A DNA stretch of 64,000 nucleotides from Rhynchospora pubera (lineage: Eukaryota; Streptophyta; Magnoliopsida; Poales; Cyperaceae): NCBI GenBank assembly GCA_028095005.1, contig CM051461.1:29261432-29325431 (forward strand). Direction: 5' to 3'. Shown piece by piece: positions 1-11,474 of this stretch; position 1 is the stretch's first letter, and the number at the start of each line of letters is the position of its first letter. The notes beneath the pieces are model-generated. The model ran no database searches. It saw only the letters and a program-made list of their open reading frames with translations, and was not told the origin of the DNA. A program made the position numbers and the translations under genes.

Positions 1-186
1 AGAAAAAAATTGAAGGTAAGCGTGGGATGATGAGGATGATGGGATGAAGGGAGGAGCTTCAATAATGACATTTTTAAAAAATCATCATCATCCACATCAT
101 TTTTTTTTTTCTTTTTTGGAATGCAATTAATCTAACTATTGAAGGATGATGGGGATGATGAATTTAGAAAATGATCCTTATCAGCC
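1..186. other. Low-complexity flank, no gene
   Basis: Simple A/T runs and degenerate GATGATGGGATGA-like repeats. No coding signal seen. Confidence 0.6.
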
Positions 187-189
187 CTG

Positions 190-1974
190 ATATATAATTA
201 ATAGATGAAAAGTAATTAACACGATGCAACAAATTGCTAAACTAACATGGATGCTAAGTGGCAACAATCTTTCTTATTTTTTTATAAATTATTTCGATAA
301 GTTGTTCAATAGAGAAAATGGAACAATGATCGAGTTGGACGACTCTTTTAATAACACCAATGGACATTTTGTCAGAAGGTAAAAGAGACGATGAAAATGA
401 TGAAAATAGATAAGGCATTAGGTCTTGATAACATACGAATTAAGGTATGGAGATGTCTCGAAGATATGGTAATAGTTTGGCTAACCAAATTGTCAAATCG
501 TATTTTTTGAGCAAATAAAATGCCTGATGAGCGGAGGAGAATCATTTTAGTACCGACATTCAAGAATAAAAGAAATGCTCAAAGTTGTTTTAATTATAAA
601 GGGATTTATCTTATGAGTCATACAATGAAACTTTGGAAAAGAGTGATCGAGCATCGTTTGAGATGGATGACGAACTTACAAAAAACCAATTTGGTTTTAT
701 GCTTAGGAGGTCAACTACAGAAGCCATTTTTTTTGGATAAAGAAGCTTAGAAGAAGGACCTTCATATGGTATTCATTGACCTGGAGAAAGCATATGAAAA
801 AATATCGAAGAAAGTCATGTAGTGAGCTCTAGAAAAGAAAAAAAATCTCTAGAAAGAACATTACTCTCATCAAGGTATATTATGATGATACTGTCACTTG
901 CATTAGACGATGTGATAATGAGACCAGTAACATTTCCATTAAGATAGAATTACATTAAAGATCAGCATTAAACCCATACAATTTTGCATTAGTAATAGAT
1001 GAAATCACAAGAGACATATAAGGAGAGATTTTTTGGTATATGGGCTTTGATGATGATGTGGTGTTAATTGATTAGAGTAAGACGTGTTGATAGCAAACTG
1101 GACTTATGGAGACAAACTTTAGAATCGAAAGGCATTAGACTAAGCAGAATTAAGCGGAGTATGTAAGGTACGAGTTTAGCGAAGCAAGATGTGATGATGA
1201 GGATGTTAGCCTAGAAGTAGTGCCCATGAATTACACTTTTCTATACCTGCAAAGTGATGGCGAGAAAAATGAAGATGTGATAAAAAGTTCCGTGGAATAA
1301 GGGTTGGGTATAGGTGAAATGGCGACAAGAATCCAACGTCTTATTTGATAAGAAAGTCCCGTGGAAGCTAATAGAGAAGTTTTATAGGATGGAAATCAAA
1401 CCTGCGATATTGTATGTGTGAAATGTCGTGGTACTAAAAGACAACACGTCCAGAACATGAGTGTGGCAAAGATGCATATGTTGCGGTGGATATATGGTCA
1501 TATGAGGATTGAACCGATTAAAAATGATGACATACGAGACATAGTTGGAGTTGCATCGATAGAGGAGAAGTTGATCCGACATCGTTTGAGATTGATGATT
1601 TGAACGTATCTAACGTAGACCTCTTAAGGCACCGGTCCAAAAATACAATGACAGACATAAACACATGGAAGTAATAAAAAGCAACGTGGGAGGAAGCAAT
1701 AAAAAGAGACGTGGGACATATATGAAACATATATAAATTAAAATTGGCATGAGAGAAAGCAATAAAAAGGGATGCATGGAAGTTAGTGATCCATGCATCA
1801 AGCCATAACTTATACAACTTTAGGAGTCGAAATTATATCATAAGTTTTTAGATTATAGTTTTAACTTATGGTGAGGATGCATCATCATCATCATCATCAT
1901 CATCATTATTTGGTGATTTTTTTTCTTGCTCTAATCTTAATTTGTTTGGGACAAGATTTAGTTGTTGTTGTTAT
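190..1974 (+). pseudogene. Degenerate RTE-clade LINE, reverse transcriptase remnant (copy 1)
   Basis: Broken reverse-transcriptase coding sequence of a plant RTE-type non-LTR retrotransposon. Readable pieces around 520-750 include a segment like PTFKNK followed by LMSHTMKLW, and about 760-820 gives HMVFIDLEKAYE, which is RT motif A. Frameshifts and stops occur throughout, so no protein is possible. The 3' part (about 1420-1600) matches the C-terminal region of copy 2 at 40.2 kb, and the element ends in a short GTT repeat near 1962-1973, as RTE elements often do. The endonuclease part is not recognisable, so the copy is 5'-truncated or eroded. The left limit is uncertain; homology to copy 2 is visible from about 290. 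Confidence 0.8.
1879..1905 (+). repeat. (ATC)n microsatellite in the LINE 3' region
   Basis: About eight ATC/CAT trinucleotide units near the 3' end of the dead RTE element. Confidence 0.9.
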
Positions 1975-1984
1975 TTTTTTTTAA

Positions 1985-2365
1985 AAATTTTAAGAACAAA
2001 GGGTAACAATCTAAACAAACATACATATATAGTTGCACTACTTTAGTCAGCCAAGTATTTCTTTTGGATTGACGAAGAGTCAATACAAACTTAATTAATT
2101 ACTAATTCCTACCAAATGTAAGTGTAAAAGTTTTAATTAATGTCGGTGCTACTGTGCTGTTATGCTGGATGACTTTTCAACTCAAGTAAGAGGCACTCAC
2201 TGTACAGATATTTGCTAGATTGAGTAGAAGCTATAATTTGTTTTAAATAATATGAACTTAGCACGCTGTATCTACAATTCTGCATAGACGAATATAGAGA
2301 ATGCCCGAGGAAAAAAAAGAAAATAAACTATTATGGTGAAATCAAATGCCTGGGCCTATTTAACG
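1985..2365. other. Intergenic, nothing recognised
   Basis: AT-rich sequence without convincing reading frames, terminal repeats or RNA genes. Confidence 0.5.
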
Positions 2366-2369
2366 TTCA

Positions 2370-2725
2370 AAACGGCAACATAATGGGCCATTTCGTTCAC
2401 TATTCTGTTCCATCAACGGTATGGTCATTCCATTCTGTTTTTCGTTTCATTTCAGAAAACGAAATGTCATTTCATTCTATTATACGTTTCGTTTGGACGG
2501 AATAGAATGGAACAACGTAGATTTAAACTAAAAACTGAACTATTTGTCGAAATGGAAGTGAAATAGACCATTTTGTTTACCGTTCTGTTTTGGCAACGGT
2601 ATGTTCTTTCATTCCGTTTACCGTTTCATTTTCTGAAACGAAATAAAAAATTTTGTACCGTTACTTGTTCCGTATGGACGGAATGTCCACAGAAAACGAG
2701 TAACGGTTATCCCATCGGTAGGCCT
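2370..2725. mobile_element. Degenerate CGTTTC-rich MITE-like sequence
   Basis: Rich in repeated TTCCGTTT / AAACGGAA and CCGTTTC / GAAACG motifs, the same internal composition as the short hAT-like MITEs at 13952, 15438, 17448, 22934 and 27725. No clean terminal repeats or TSD were found, so the limits are approximate and the family assignment rests on internal motifs only. Confidence 0.5.
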
Positions 2726-3549
2726 ACAAATGGCAGATAAGCCGTGCGCCCGCGCCTATGGTTAATTTCTTAACAAAAAAAAAGATAAACGATAAACAGT
2801 TTTTGTATATACATTTCAATCAATTTTAAGACTTAATTTCATTAAATTATATGTGTTTACTAATTTTAATGTGCTAATTTAAGGTAGAAACGAGGTACTG
2901 CAACGGTCTCTGTGATTTTGTAGAAAATCTACGCGATGTGGCAACTCAAGACGATGAAAACACCAAATTTGGACCATAATGGGCGTCCCACCAAATCCTT
3001 TGGCAACCCATCAGAGAGCACAACATAGAATACCTTAGTGGGTCGTTGGGAAGGGAGAAATCACTTTCCAGAATTAAGTCAATCAGTTTTAAGACCTCAG
3101 CTGCACATCCCATACAATTTTAGAACAGATCCAAGGCCTCTATAAACACGGACTTCAACGTACGACGGATTTGCAAGTCGGAGGAGAGTCAAAAGCAAAT
3201 TTCGAGCGCAGCCAGATGTGTATAGTGGATCACTAGGAATCCAAACAAGCCGCTAGAGTTGTCACAACGCAGAAAGTAGAGATTTGGATTTCAAATGTTG
3301 TAATCTTATTTTTCTTACTATGTTTTTTTTTATCTTGTAAATATCTTTGATTGTCTTGTAATGAGTATATTGTAATGTATACTCAAGAATAGTACTTGAT
3401 CAGGGGTTATGGTAGTGAATCTTTACTTTATTGTGATATTATACTTTTATATTAGTTTTTATTTGATATATTTATGTTTTATACCTTATTTGAGTTGTTT
3501 TAATTCAATTGATACAACAATCTAAGTAGATTTGATAGTCACCCGTTAA

Positions 3550-3999
3550 CAATGGCGGAACAAGAAATTTTTGCAATGGGTTCAACAAATTTATAATATT
3601 AATATTTTTTATTAAAAAAATTCATACATCATTATATATTTTTATCTCTTTTTTAAACACCAATAGAAAGAAATTTTCATAAATTAAATAACAAAATTAT
3701 TGTATGTTTTCCCTAAAAGTAATGAGGATAATTGGTAGCTTAATTGGAAATTATTTTGTCTCGAAATATGTTTTTATTAGAAGAATTGATAACTACACAT
3801 ACTAAAACACTCATGAGAATGCGACCATGAACCAAATGGGGTTAAATAGTATGATAATATTTATATTTTTCTGAGGTTCAAATTTAAGATAACTATAAAA
3901 ATATTCATTTTTTAAGTATAAAATTTGAATGTATGACAATATTTTTTGAAATTGAATGGGGTCAATTGATCCCATTCAACCAATGTATCTCCGCCACTG
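3550..3999. mobile_element. Non-autonomous hAT element (450 bp) nested in the LTR
   Basis: Termini are CAATGGCGGA on the left and TCCGCCACTG on the right, an inverted repeat of the hAT Tip100 type (consensus CAGTGGCGGA). The flanking octamers CCCGTTAA (3542-3549) and TCCATTAA (4000-4007) are a degraded 8-bp TSD. The related LTR at 56.76 kb carries an uninterrupted CCCGTTAA at the equivalent place, which is the empty site. No transposase frame. Confidence 0.85.
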
Positions 4000-5019
4000 T
4001 CCATTAAGTTCAAGGTCTTACTTGATTGTTAGGTGGTTAAGTCCAAACGAAACATAGAATATTAGGCAATATCATGCATAACATGATGGTGGAGCCAAAA
4101 GGTTAAGCTAGGATAAAAACCTAAAAATAGTGAAGTCCTTTCCTTGGCGAAAGTCTAGGATATCATAGGCTAGAAATATATAAACTTGTAGAGACTAGAT
4201 CAAGAAACGAAAGTAGAAATCTAGGGTAATGGAGTTAATTAATGAAAATCTAACCATGAACGAAAATGAGATCAAGTAACCATCACTTAATTAGCATACA
4301 CAAAAATATCATCAAAACTAATATAATTGATGTATTTGTGCTAATCCTTGTTGGTCGTCGAGCTGTCCAGTGTAGGGGCAAAGCAAGGATTTCAAGTCAG
4401 CTGGGTCCATAATTTTTTTTTACTGATAAAATATATGTACGACAATGACATAATGACAAATCAAAGTTTCTAAATACTCGGTTTTATCTGTTGTATCTAG
4501 ATTTTCGTTTATATCGCACAATTGTTCTATTCGTTTTATCACCGTTTTATCGTTGTACAATTATTTTATTGTTGTTTTATCACCGTCCAACTGCTAAACC
4601 ACATAAATCACATTTTAAAATCTTGCATCTAATATAGACATAATATAATAATAATTTTTAAATAAACAACTCTAAAATAATGTCACCTAAATAAACATGA
4701 GAATTGAAACAGCCATTATGATAACAAAGTGAAGATCTAAAATAATATATCCAATATTATATAATATTAAACAAAATAATATATCCAATATTATACAAAA
4801 TAATAATTCAAGAGTCAAGAAATCATTCATCCAAAAATCTTCTATTTTATTACAAATTTTATCTTAATAAGATTTATTGCGGATGGAGAAAGAAGACGAT
4901 TAATTAGGAGAAATACGACATGGGTCCCTGTGCGATATTTTAAGAATCGTTACGCAATTCAAATCAAATACAACATGTTCAGCTGGGTCCTTTAAATTTT
5001 TGAGATGGATCCCTAACTT

Positions 5020-5022
<3 letters not shown>

Positions 5023-5071
<49 letters not shown>
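5023..5071. repeat. (TA)n microsatellite
   Basis: About 24 uninterrupted TA units. A second shorter TA run lies at about 8521-8541; together they bracket the extra DNA inside the large hAT element. Confidence 0.95.
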
Positions 5072-5072
<1 letters not shown>

Positions 5073-7109
5073 AAAATTCTAATGTGGACACAAAAAATAT
5101 AGACCGTCCATTTTACATCAATCGAATGGTCATAATAGCATATTAAACTTCCCCACATCCAAGTTATCCCTTTTTCTCTCCGTTAAGTTGAACAGAAAAA
5201 AATTTCGGAAGGACAAAATTGTCCATTTTAAAATATTTGCGGAGGGGTAAATCAATTCTCGTCTATTGTCATTCTTTCATTTCCGATCTCTTTCTACTTG
5301 CCAATTTTCCATTAACTATTCACAAATATTCGCACGCATCATTACCTCTTAGGCTCTTACCATCCCATCGTCTCCATCTCCATTCTCCACGAGATAAAAA
5401 ACGAAAATTGGTTAAAATCGAAAAGTATCCAGTCAAATTTCTTTGATATTGCTAGAACGAAATTTAATTTCAAATGAAATCCACATTTTTTATGGTAAAT
5501 AAGTAAAGCTGTTAAAAAATAAACTAAGAATTTTGAGTATAATTATGTTGATTTATTTATTATAAATAAAAAAAATCATTGTTGAAATTATAAAAGTTGT
5601 GAGATTACGCAGATTGTACCAGGGAGGGAATAACTGTTAATCAATAAAAGTTTCACAATATAGCCCATTCAATTAGTTGGTAGTTAATCCCTTTTAATCA
5701 TTGATAGCTTAAAATTCTCTGTCTTATTTTATATAAATAAACACTAAGTGCAAAATTACCTTGAATTACCTTGCATAATTATACGGTGCTATCGATTTAA
5801 TATCCTTTTGTACGGCAAAAATATAATTTCCTTAAAATTATAGATACAATATAATTTTTCAACATATATTTGTGTATGTTTTTCCTAAAAGGTCAACAGA
5901 AAAAAGCAATATGTTAAAGGGGTGAGATATACTCATTATTTTTTCTTACTTAATTTGCAGTCTAAATAAGAAGAATAAAATACTTTGAAGATTTATTTAA
6001 CTTTAAGAAACAAATTGCCCATATATCATTTTATTTTAGAACCGAGTATAATATAACCACATATCATTTTATTTTAGACTTACTATTCATTTTGAATTTG
6101 TATATTCCATGAATAATATATTTGAATGCATGGCCAACAGTTCACCATTATTAATGATTAATATTTTCAAACTTTTCTATTCTTCATAATTTAAAAAGAA
6201 TTAGTGTATTATTGTCAATGTTGATATGAAAGCTGACAACAAGTGATAAAAAAAGAACAGATAATTTTTTAGACATTTATTTTTATTTTAAAATCAAAAT
6301 AATAATAATTAAAAGTCACATATACTTCTAGTAAATAACATTAGCTCAAAAAGAAAATTGATACTTCCAATAAATGTTATATGTCTTTAACATAATTTGA
6401 CTACCTAAATTGATACATCTATGACATCAACATGGCAGTCGACATTTCAGAAAATTGTGAAATAAACAATCAATCAAAAATGCATTTCAAACACACGGCG
6501 TTTTAGTCTCAATGCAACAGTAAGCTTTTTATTTCTCCACCGACATATCACTGATTTTCTTCTTAATGTCTTCATGTTGACTTTTCTTTGAAAAATATCA
6601 AGCAATGAATAATTTGTTTGCGAAATACTTCAAAATTGATATGCAAAATATATGTCACATTAAATACTAAGAACTAATAAAATAAAATAATTGCGATATG
6701 GAAGAGATGAGTTAATAGATAACAACCCGTGAGAAATTAGTTATCTCGATAGAACCTTTCCATAGTTCAATAAATCATCGCAAATAAACCACATGAGCAA
6801 GCATCACGTTGTTTTGGTGCCTCTCTTATTTCCTTAACGGGCTATTTGGTGATATTCAGTGAGCCATATATTGTCAAAAGGCTAGAGTCAGATTTTATTG
6901 CGAAAGAAATGAAAAATTGAATTCTGTTGCGCTACATTTTTTTAAAAAAATTGTTATTACATGCAAAAAAAAAAGTAAAAAACCAAAATTGTAGACCATG
7001 TCATATTTTTATTTTCCGTGAAGTTATGAAATGTTTAATTGTATTTATTCAAGACAAAATTATTTTGGTTATTTTGTTTTAAAAAAGAAAATTAACAGTC
7101 CACACAAAA

Positions 7110-7490
7110 TTAAAGCCTTAGACTTTAAAAAATGAATTAACAGACCAGCTGAAGTCACTTTGATATTTTGTTAAAAAAAGACAAATGAACACTAGATGAA
7201 ATTACTTTTGTTTTTTAATTAAAAAAAAAGAAATAAACAGTCTGTATGAAATTAAAACCTTAGACTTTAAAAAATGAATGAGCAAACCAACTGAAGTCAT
7301 TTTGTTGTTTTGTTAAAAAAAAAAGAACAGTCAAGATGAAATTACTTTTGTTTTTTAGTTTTAAAGCCTTAGACTTTTTTTTTAAAAATAAATGAAAATA
7401 CCAACTCAAGTCACTTTGTTATTTTGTTAAATAAAAAAATGAACAATCCAGATAAAATTACTTTCGTTTTTTAATTTAAAAAAAATTAAA
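7110..7490. repeat. Degenerate tandem triplication
   Basis: Three copies of a 110-145 bp unit, each starting near AAAGCCTTAGACTTT (about 7113, 7255 and 7365), followed by a CTGAAGTCAnTTTG block, a GTTAAAAAAA run and GATGAAATTACTTTTG. Confidence 0.8.
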
Positions 7491-7504
7491 AAATAAGTAC
7501 AATT

Positions 7505-8262
7505 CTTTATAAGATCAAGCTTGAAAAGTTTGATATCATTGGATACTAATGATCTAGGAAGGCCCTCAAATTATGAAAAAAAATAATAAAAATGTAGTAA
7601 AAATATTTTGAAAAATATAAAATTTTGTCTCCATGAAGATTTCAATATGATGAACAAATTGAGTGGTTCGAATCGGTCATTGTAATCTCAAAAATTAAAA
7701 TTTAATCATGTTTAACAAGTGTACATATCAAACATAGTTGACTCTTGCAAACGAAATAGCCAGCTCCCTGACAAAAATCTTACTAGTATCATGTTAATTA
7801 TTATTTTTTTTAAGGACAAGCTTCATTAATTTTTTTTGAACCATTACTGAAGGTTTGTTCAATTTTCTGGACGAATAATTTTTTTTGGAATGATAGACAA
7901 GTTCGGTATTAACCTACTATTTGTCCTAAATGATTTTTTAAATTATTTCAATGATCTTATAAATGAATGAGGCTTACAATATAATTGAAACACAAAAATG
8001 GAATTTTCTTTTTATGCATGTACTATACTAACTGGGGCCTCATAACTCACAAGGATGAAATTTTTTTTTCTGACAAAATTAAAAAAATATTTGAGTTTCA
8101 ATTGTTTTAATTCTGAAATATATTACAGTGAGATTAAATAATCTAGAAAGGCCTCCAATTATTTCATGTACAATTTGTTGAAAGACCGAACTTGGAAAGC
8201 TGGATATCATTGGATTCTAATGATCTAATGATCTAGGAAGGTCCTTAAATTATCAAATTTTT
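7505..8262. repeat. Direct repeat pair of about 80 bp (7505-7580 and 8168-8262)
   Basis: Both copies carry GATATCATTGGAT followed by CTAATGATCTAGGAAGG and CAAATTAT- or TAAATTAT-like ends. The second copy has an internal duplication of AATGATCT. A third weaker match (TAATCTAGAAAGGCCT) lies at about 8139. Confidence 0.75.
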
Positions 8263-8965
8263 TTTGCGTGTTGTGTGTCCAAAGGAGGAGATCACATAAA
8301 ATGCGGTTTAATTAGGTAAAGACAATTTAATATTTGGCAACGTATTTTGCCAATTGTTCTTGCATAAATTGCAATTCATTTTTTTTTCCTAAAATCAACT
8401 AGTTAAATTGCAGAAATTAGGGGCGCATTACTTAACGGAGATTCATCTCTTTACCAATTTACCCCTCAAAAAAATTACGACTGTGATTTACAGCTTTGAA
8501 TTTTTTATATCCACATGACCCTATATATATATATATATATTTACAACATACTACGTATAAAGTAAGTTTTTTATTTTCAGGTGGGTCCGTGGACCCACCA
8601 AAACTAACGTGGCTTCGCCACTGGTCCAGTGGGTTGTATGTCCCAACTAGTAGTTAGCGACCGGCTATTGGTGTTTGCAATCTGAGTTCTTAAAAGCCTC
8701 ACTACGAAAGTTAACAGACCGATAAAACTGGAATAAACTAAAGAAGTAACTAGCCTGATATTCTAAACCTAAGAATTGAGTTTAAATCATTCCAAACTTG
8801 ATTGATTAATTTTGGATTTAATTTACTTGCAACTGAGAACAGTTCAAATTATTACCAAACAATTTTATTTGTCGAATTATATCTAATCTAATTAATTAAG
8901 TTAAATAAAATTTGGTTATCATATACCGTCTTTAGTTTGATCTCGAAATACTTAAACGATAGTAG

Positions 8966-9525
8966 TACGTTTGTGACGAAATTTATATATATTAGGGTGT
9001 AAATTTAATTAAAAGCTGCAGATCGTAACACATCACTGAAACACGCGTCCTGCTGTTCTGTGAGGAAAACCCAACAAACCAAAATCAACTCCATCTCATC
9101 ATCATCATTATTATTATTATTATTATATCCAGTTCTGCTGGAGAGCCAGGCGTCACTAATCTGTAGAGCAAAACAGTGGGCGCGCGCGGGCTCATCCGGT
9201 CGGAAATTAAATCGACTTTTTTTTCCAAAATTTTTCATATAATGGTGGAACTAAAATAGTGCACAAAATATTCAAAACGCATGTCATGCTTTAATTATAG
9301 CCGAGACTCACTTGTTAGTTGTTAGATACACTTTTTGTGAAATTTAAAATGCATGGCATCTAAAAGGCATGTCTTGTTAATTTAGACTCTTTGTGAAATT
9401 TTTTAGATAATCATAATAGTGTATATGAACTCTAGCTTTGTGAATATTTTGATAGTGTTTCAAGAAGTGCTGAACAAAAATTATTTGAAGAGACTAGTTC
9501 TGATATTGTCAAATGTTTTAATGAC
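8966..9525. other. Intergenic, includes a CAT/TAT microsatellite
   Basis: No gene recognised. A (CAT)n(TAT)n tract lies at about 9097-9126. The short frames over it on both strands are composition artefacts. Confidence 0.5.
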
Positions 9526-9529
9526 AAAA

Positions 9530-9610
9530 AGAGGTAAAATCTCCCAACTCATTTTAAATTTAAATATTTATAAATAATTTTCATCGGGTTTTGAATCTGT
9601 ATTTCATTTT
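9530..9610 (-). mobile_element. Partial tRNA-derived SINE
   Basis: Read on the minus strand it has a box-B-like CAGATTCAAAACCC segment and a tail resembling TTTAAATTTAAAATGAGTTGGGAG, which matches the 3' body of the better preserved SINE at 19073-19235. No box A or TSD, so it is a fragment. Confidence 0.5.
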
Positions 9611-9829
9611 TTTTATTATTATTATTTTTTTAAAACAAACAGCTTTGAGCTGCCACGCTAGCTTCCATTCAAATAATTAAACAGAAGCATCCTTACATAT
9701 ATAACAATATTATCTCAAATACCTAATTAAGAAAGCTCAATATTGACACTGGTAATGCTAGCTCTAGTTTTGACTCAGGAAGCATTACTCTTGGTACCGT
9801 CAAATACTTAATTGCCTTTTTAAATTTTA

Positions 9830-9990
9830 GGCTCCGTTTGGATGGCTTCTTCCCGGAATAAAGAATAAGGAATAACCACTTTTTACCAATAAATTTATTT
9901 CTAACCATCCAAACTCTTTACAAAAGTTACACACTTCCCAATAAATTTACCCCTTCCCAATAAATTTCTTCCCTTCTTCCTTCTTCCTAC
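9830..9990. mobile_element. Tourist-type MITE, right end missing
   Basis: Left terminus GGCTCCGTTTGGATGG preceded by TTA, and internal segments of the family also seen at 15809, 30861, 35025, 48436 and 60530 (ACCATCCAAACTCTTTAC, runs of CTTCTTCC). The expected right end (CCAAACGGAGCC) is absent; the sequence runs into the poly-T end of a LINE at 9995. Confidence 0.75.
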
Positions 9991-9994
9991 CTTA

Positions 9995-11458
9995 TTTTTT
10001 TTTTTTGATAAACTGCCCGTAGGCTTGCCATTAATCGACAAATAAAATACAAAGTACAATGTTAATACAAATCATGATATCAAATAGCCCCCAAAGACAT
10101 TTTCCTACTAGAAAAAGCATACCATCTTAGACGAGTACAGAAAAGAAAAAGTAAACAACAAAAGAGAACCTAAGAGAACAACAGAATAGCTAATAAGAAG
10201 AAAAAAAAGTAAGTTTAAACTACGAAACTACTGGGGGCTAGCAACAGAAATAAAAATCTTCAAGGAGGAGCTTCCAGCACCTGTTGAAAGAAGCTTGGAT
10301 CAATGTTCATACCAATATTGTGTTGGCACATGAGCAGAACTGTGGGAATACCTTGGTATCTTACACCCATTCTCCTGGCATGATTAGCCAAGTCATGTGC
10401 TGGTTTAACCGCCTCTCTTCTAACATACCTCACCCTACTTGCATCTCCTAATTCAGCCATGCTTCTTTCAATGTGTGCAACAACATACCTTGCTCTCCAG
10501 GAAGGGATGTTATCGGTTTCGTGCTACTGAACCGCCTCCGCAAGATTAAGGCAATCAATAAGGAAATGCACAGGCTGATTTTCTTGCTCATGTAATAATC
10601 CTCTCACCCCATGTACTGCAAACTGTAGTGCCATCGCCTCCGCCATGAATGGGTCATCAGCTTCATATTGGTCTAAACCAAGGCTGTGCAACATCCCCTC
10701 ACGATAGACCAAGTAAGCTGCACCCGCCTTCTTTGAAACCTCCCATGAGGCATCAACTATGACTTGCCAGCTGTTTTGTGGGATTTCATATGGCCTCCTT
10801 TCTGCTGCATCAGATGTGCCAGTATTTTGATTATGTACTCCATTTGTTTTGCTATTCCAACTTCTAATCTTCATGCATACTCCAGTAGGATCGAATTGTT
10901 TGGTTTCAAAACAGAAATCATTCCGTGCCAGCCAGTTTCCCACAATGAGTAGCAGAAAATGCGGATATTATTCTCATTCATCCCTTGTGTCACATAATGC
11001 ACTGCCTCCCTAATATCAATTGGAAGACTGTCTGTTCTTATCCCCAATTGTCCCCCAAACCAAACCATCCTCGAGCCTGGACAAAAGAAGAAGCAATGTG
11101 TGGCGTATTCATTCTCCTGCTGGCATCGAGCACACATTGGTGAAATTGATTGTATTCTCATATGCATGTTTTGAGCCAATGGTAAAGCATTTGCAAGCAA
11201 TCTCCACATGAAAATTTTCACCTTTGGCGCAATCCCCTGCCACTTCCAAATTTCTTTCCATGAGATTTCATCTGGCATCATACCCGATCTCATTATTGAA
11301 CATTCATATCCATCCTTCACAGTGTAATTTCCAGCTTTATTATACTCCCATATCAGCTTATCCGTTAAACCCTCTACTTCCTGCAATTTCTCAACATTCT
11401 GAACAATGTAAGCCGTTGCATGAACTCCCAGCAGTCTTATCATTTGTGCCTCATTCCA
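9995..11458 (-). pseudogene. 5'-truncated L1-type LINE: zf-RVT and RNase H end of ORF2
   Basis: C-terminal part of a plant L1-like LINE ORF2, read on the minus strand. The first piece (11443-10871, 190 aa) carries the zf-RVT region with KIFMWRLLANALPLA and a Cys-His cluster (CARCQQE, then ATHCFFFCPGS). The second (10943-10524) is an RNase H-like domain with VDASW, an acidic AEAMALQFAV helix and IDCLNLAEAV. The third (10460-10260) continues in the same frame after a stop, up to the natural C-terminus. At least one frameshift (pieces 1 to 2) and one nonsense codon (10524-10526) make it non-functional. The poly-T at 9995-10006 is the LINE poly-A tail on the minus strand. The tail motif TGCCCGTAGGC also occurs in the LINE fragment at 59928. 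No convincing TSD was found. Confidence 0.9.
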
Positions 11459-11474
11459 ATAAATTTACCACTTA

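Larger units (their letters stand above)
5072..8520. mobile_element. About 3.4 kb of extra DNA inside the hAT, probably a nested element
   Basis: Absent from the shorter relative at 14.5-15.4 kb and placed between two TA tracts. Its ends show a faint inverted likeness: AATGTGGACACAAAAAAT near 5080, against ATGTGGATATAAAAAATT read inward from about 8517. TSDs cannot be read because both flanks are TA repeats. No long reading frame exists, only AT-rich sequence and internal repeats (7110-7490 and the 7505/8168 pair). A non-autonomous DNA transposon is the best guess. Confidence 0.4.
4373..8623. mobile_element. 4.25-kb hAT (Tip100-like) element with perfect TSD
   Basis: Exact 8-bp TSD GTCCAGTG at 4365-4372 and 8624-8631. 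The left end TAGGGGCAAAGCAAGG and the inverted right end CAGTGGCGAAGCCACG are degraded copies of a CAGGGGCGAAGCCA terminal repeat. The terminal portions (4373 to about 5020, and about 8540-8623) match the 899-bp element at 14487-15385, including the AGCTGGGTCC and GGTGGGTCC-GGACCCACC blocks. The middle is foreign to that shorter relative. No transposase reading frame survives. Confidence 0.88.
3240..8960 (+). mobile_element. Old degenerate LTR split by two hAT insertions
   Basis: Pieces at 3240-3549, 4008-4364 and about 8632-8960 align in order with the LTR-like sequence at 56.4-57.4 kb. Shared phrases include a TTTTATACCTTA-like stretch, a TCTAAGTAGATTTG block, CACCCGTTAA, AAGTCCTTTCC, AAACTTGTAGA and TAGACCAAGAAACGA-like segments. 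The intervening DNA is two hAT elements (3550-3999 and 4373-8623). Both outer ends are eroded, and no TSD or TG/CA termini could be set. It is probably a gypsy-type (Tat-like) LTR by analogy with the 56-kb copy. Confidence 0.6.
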
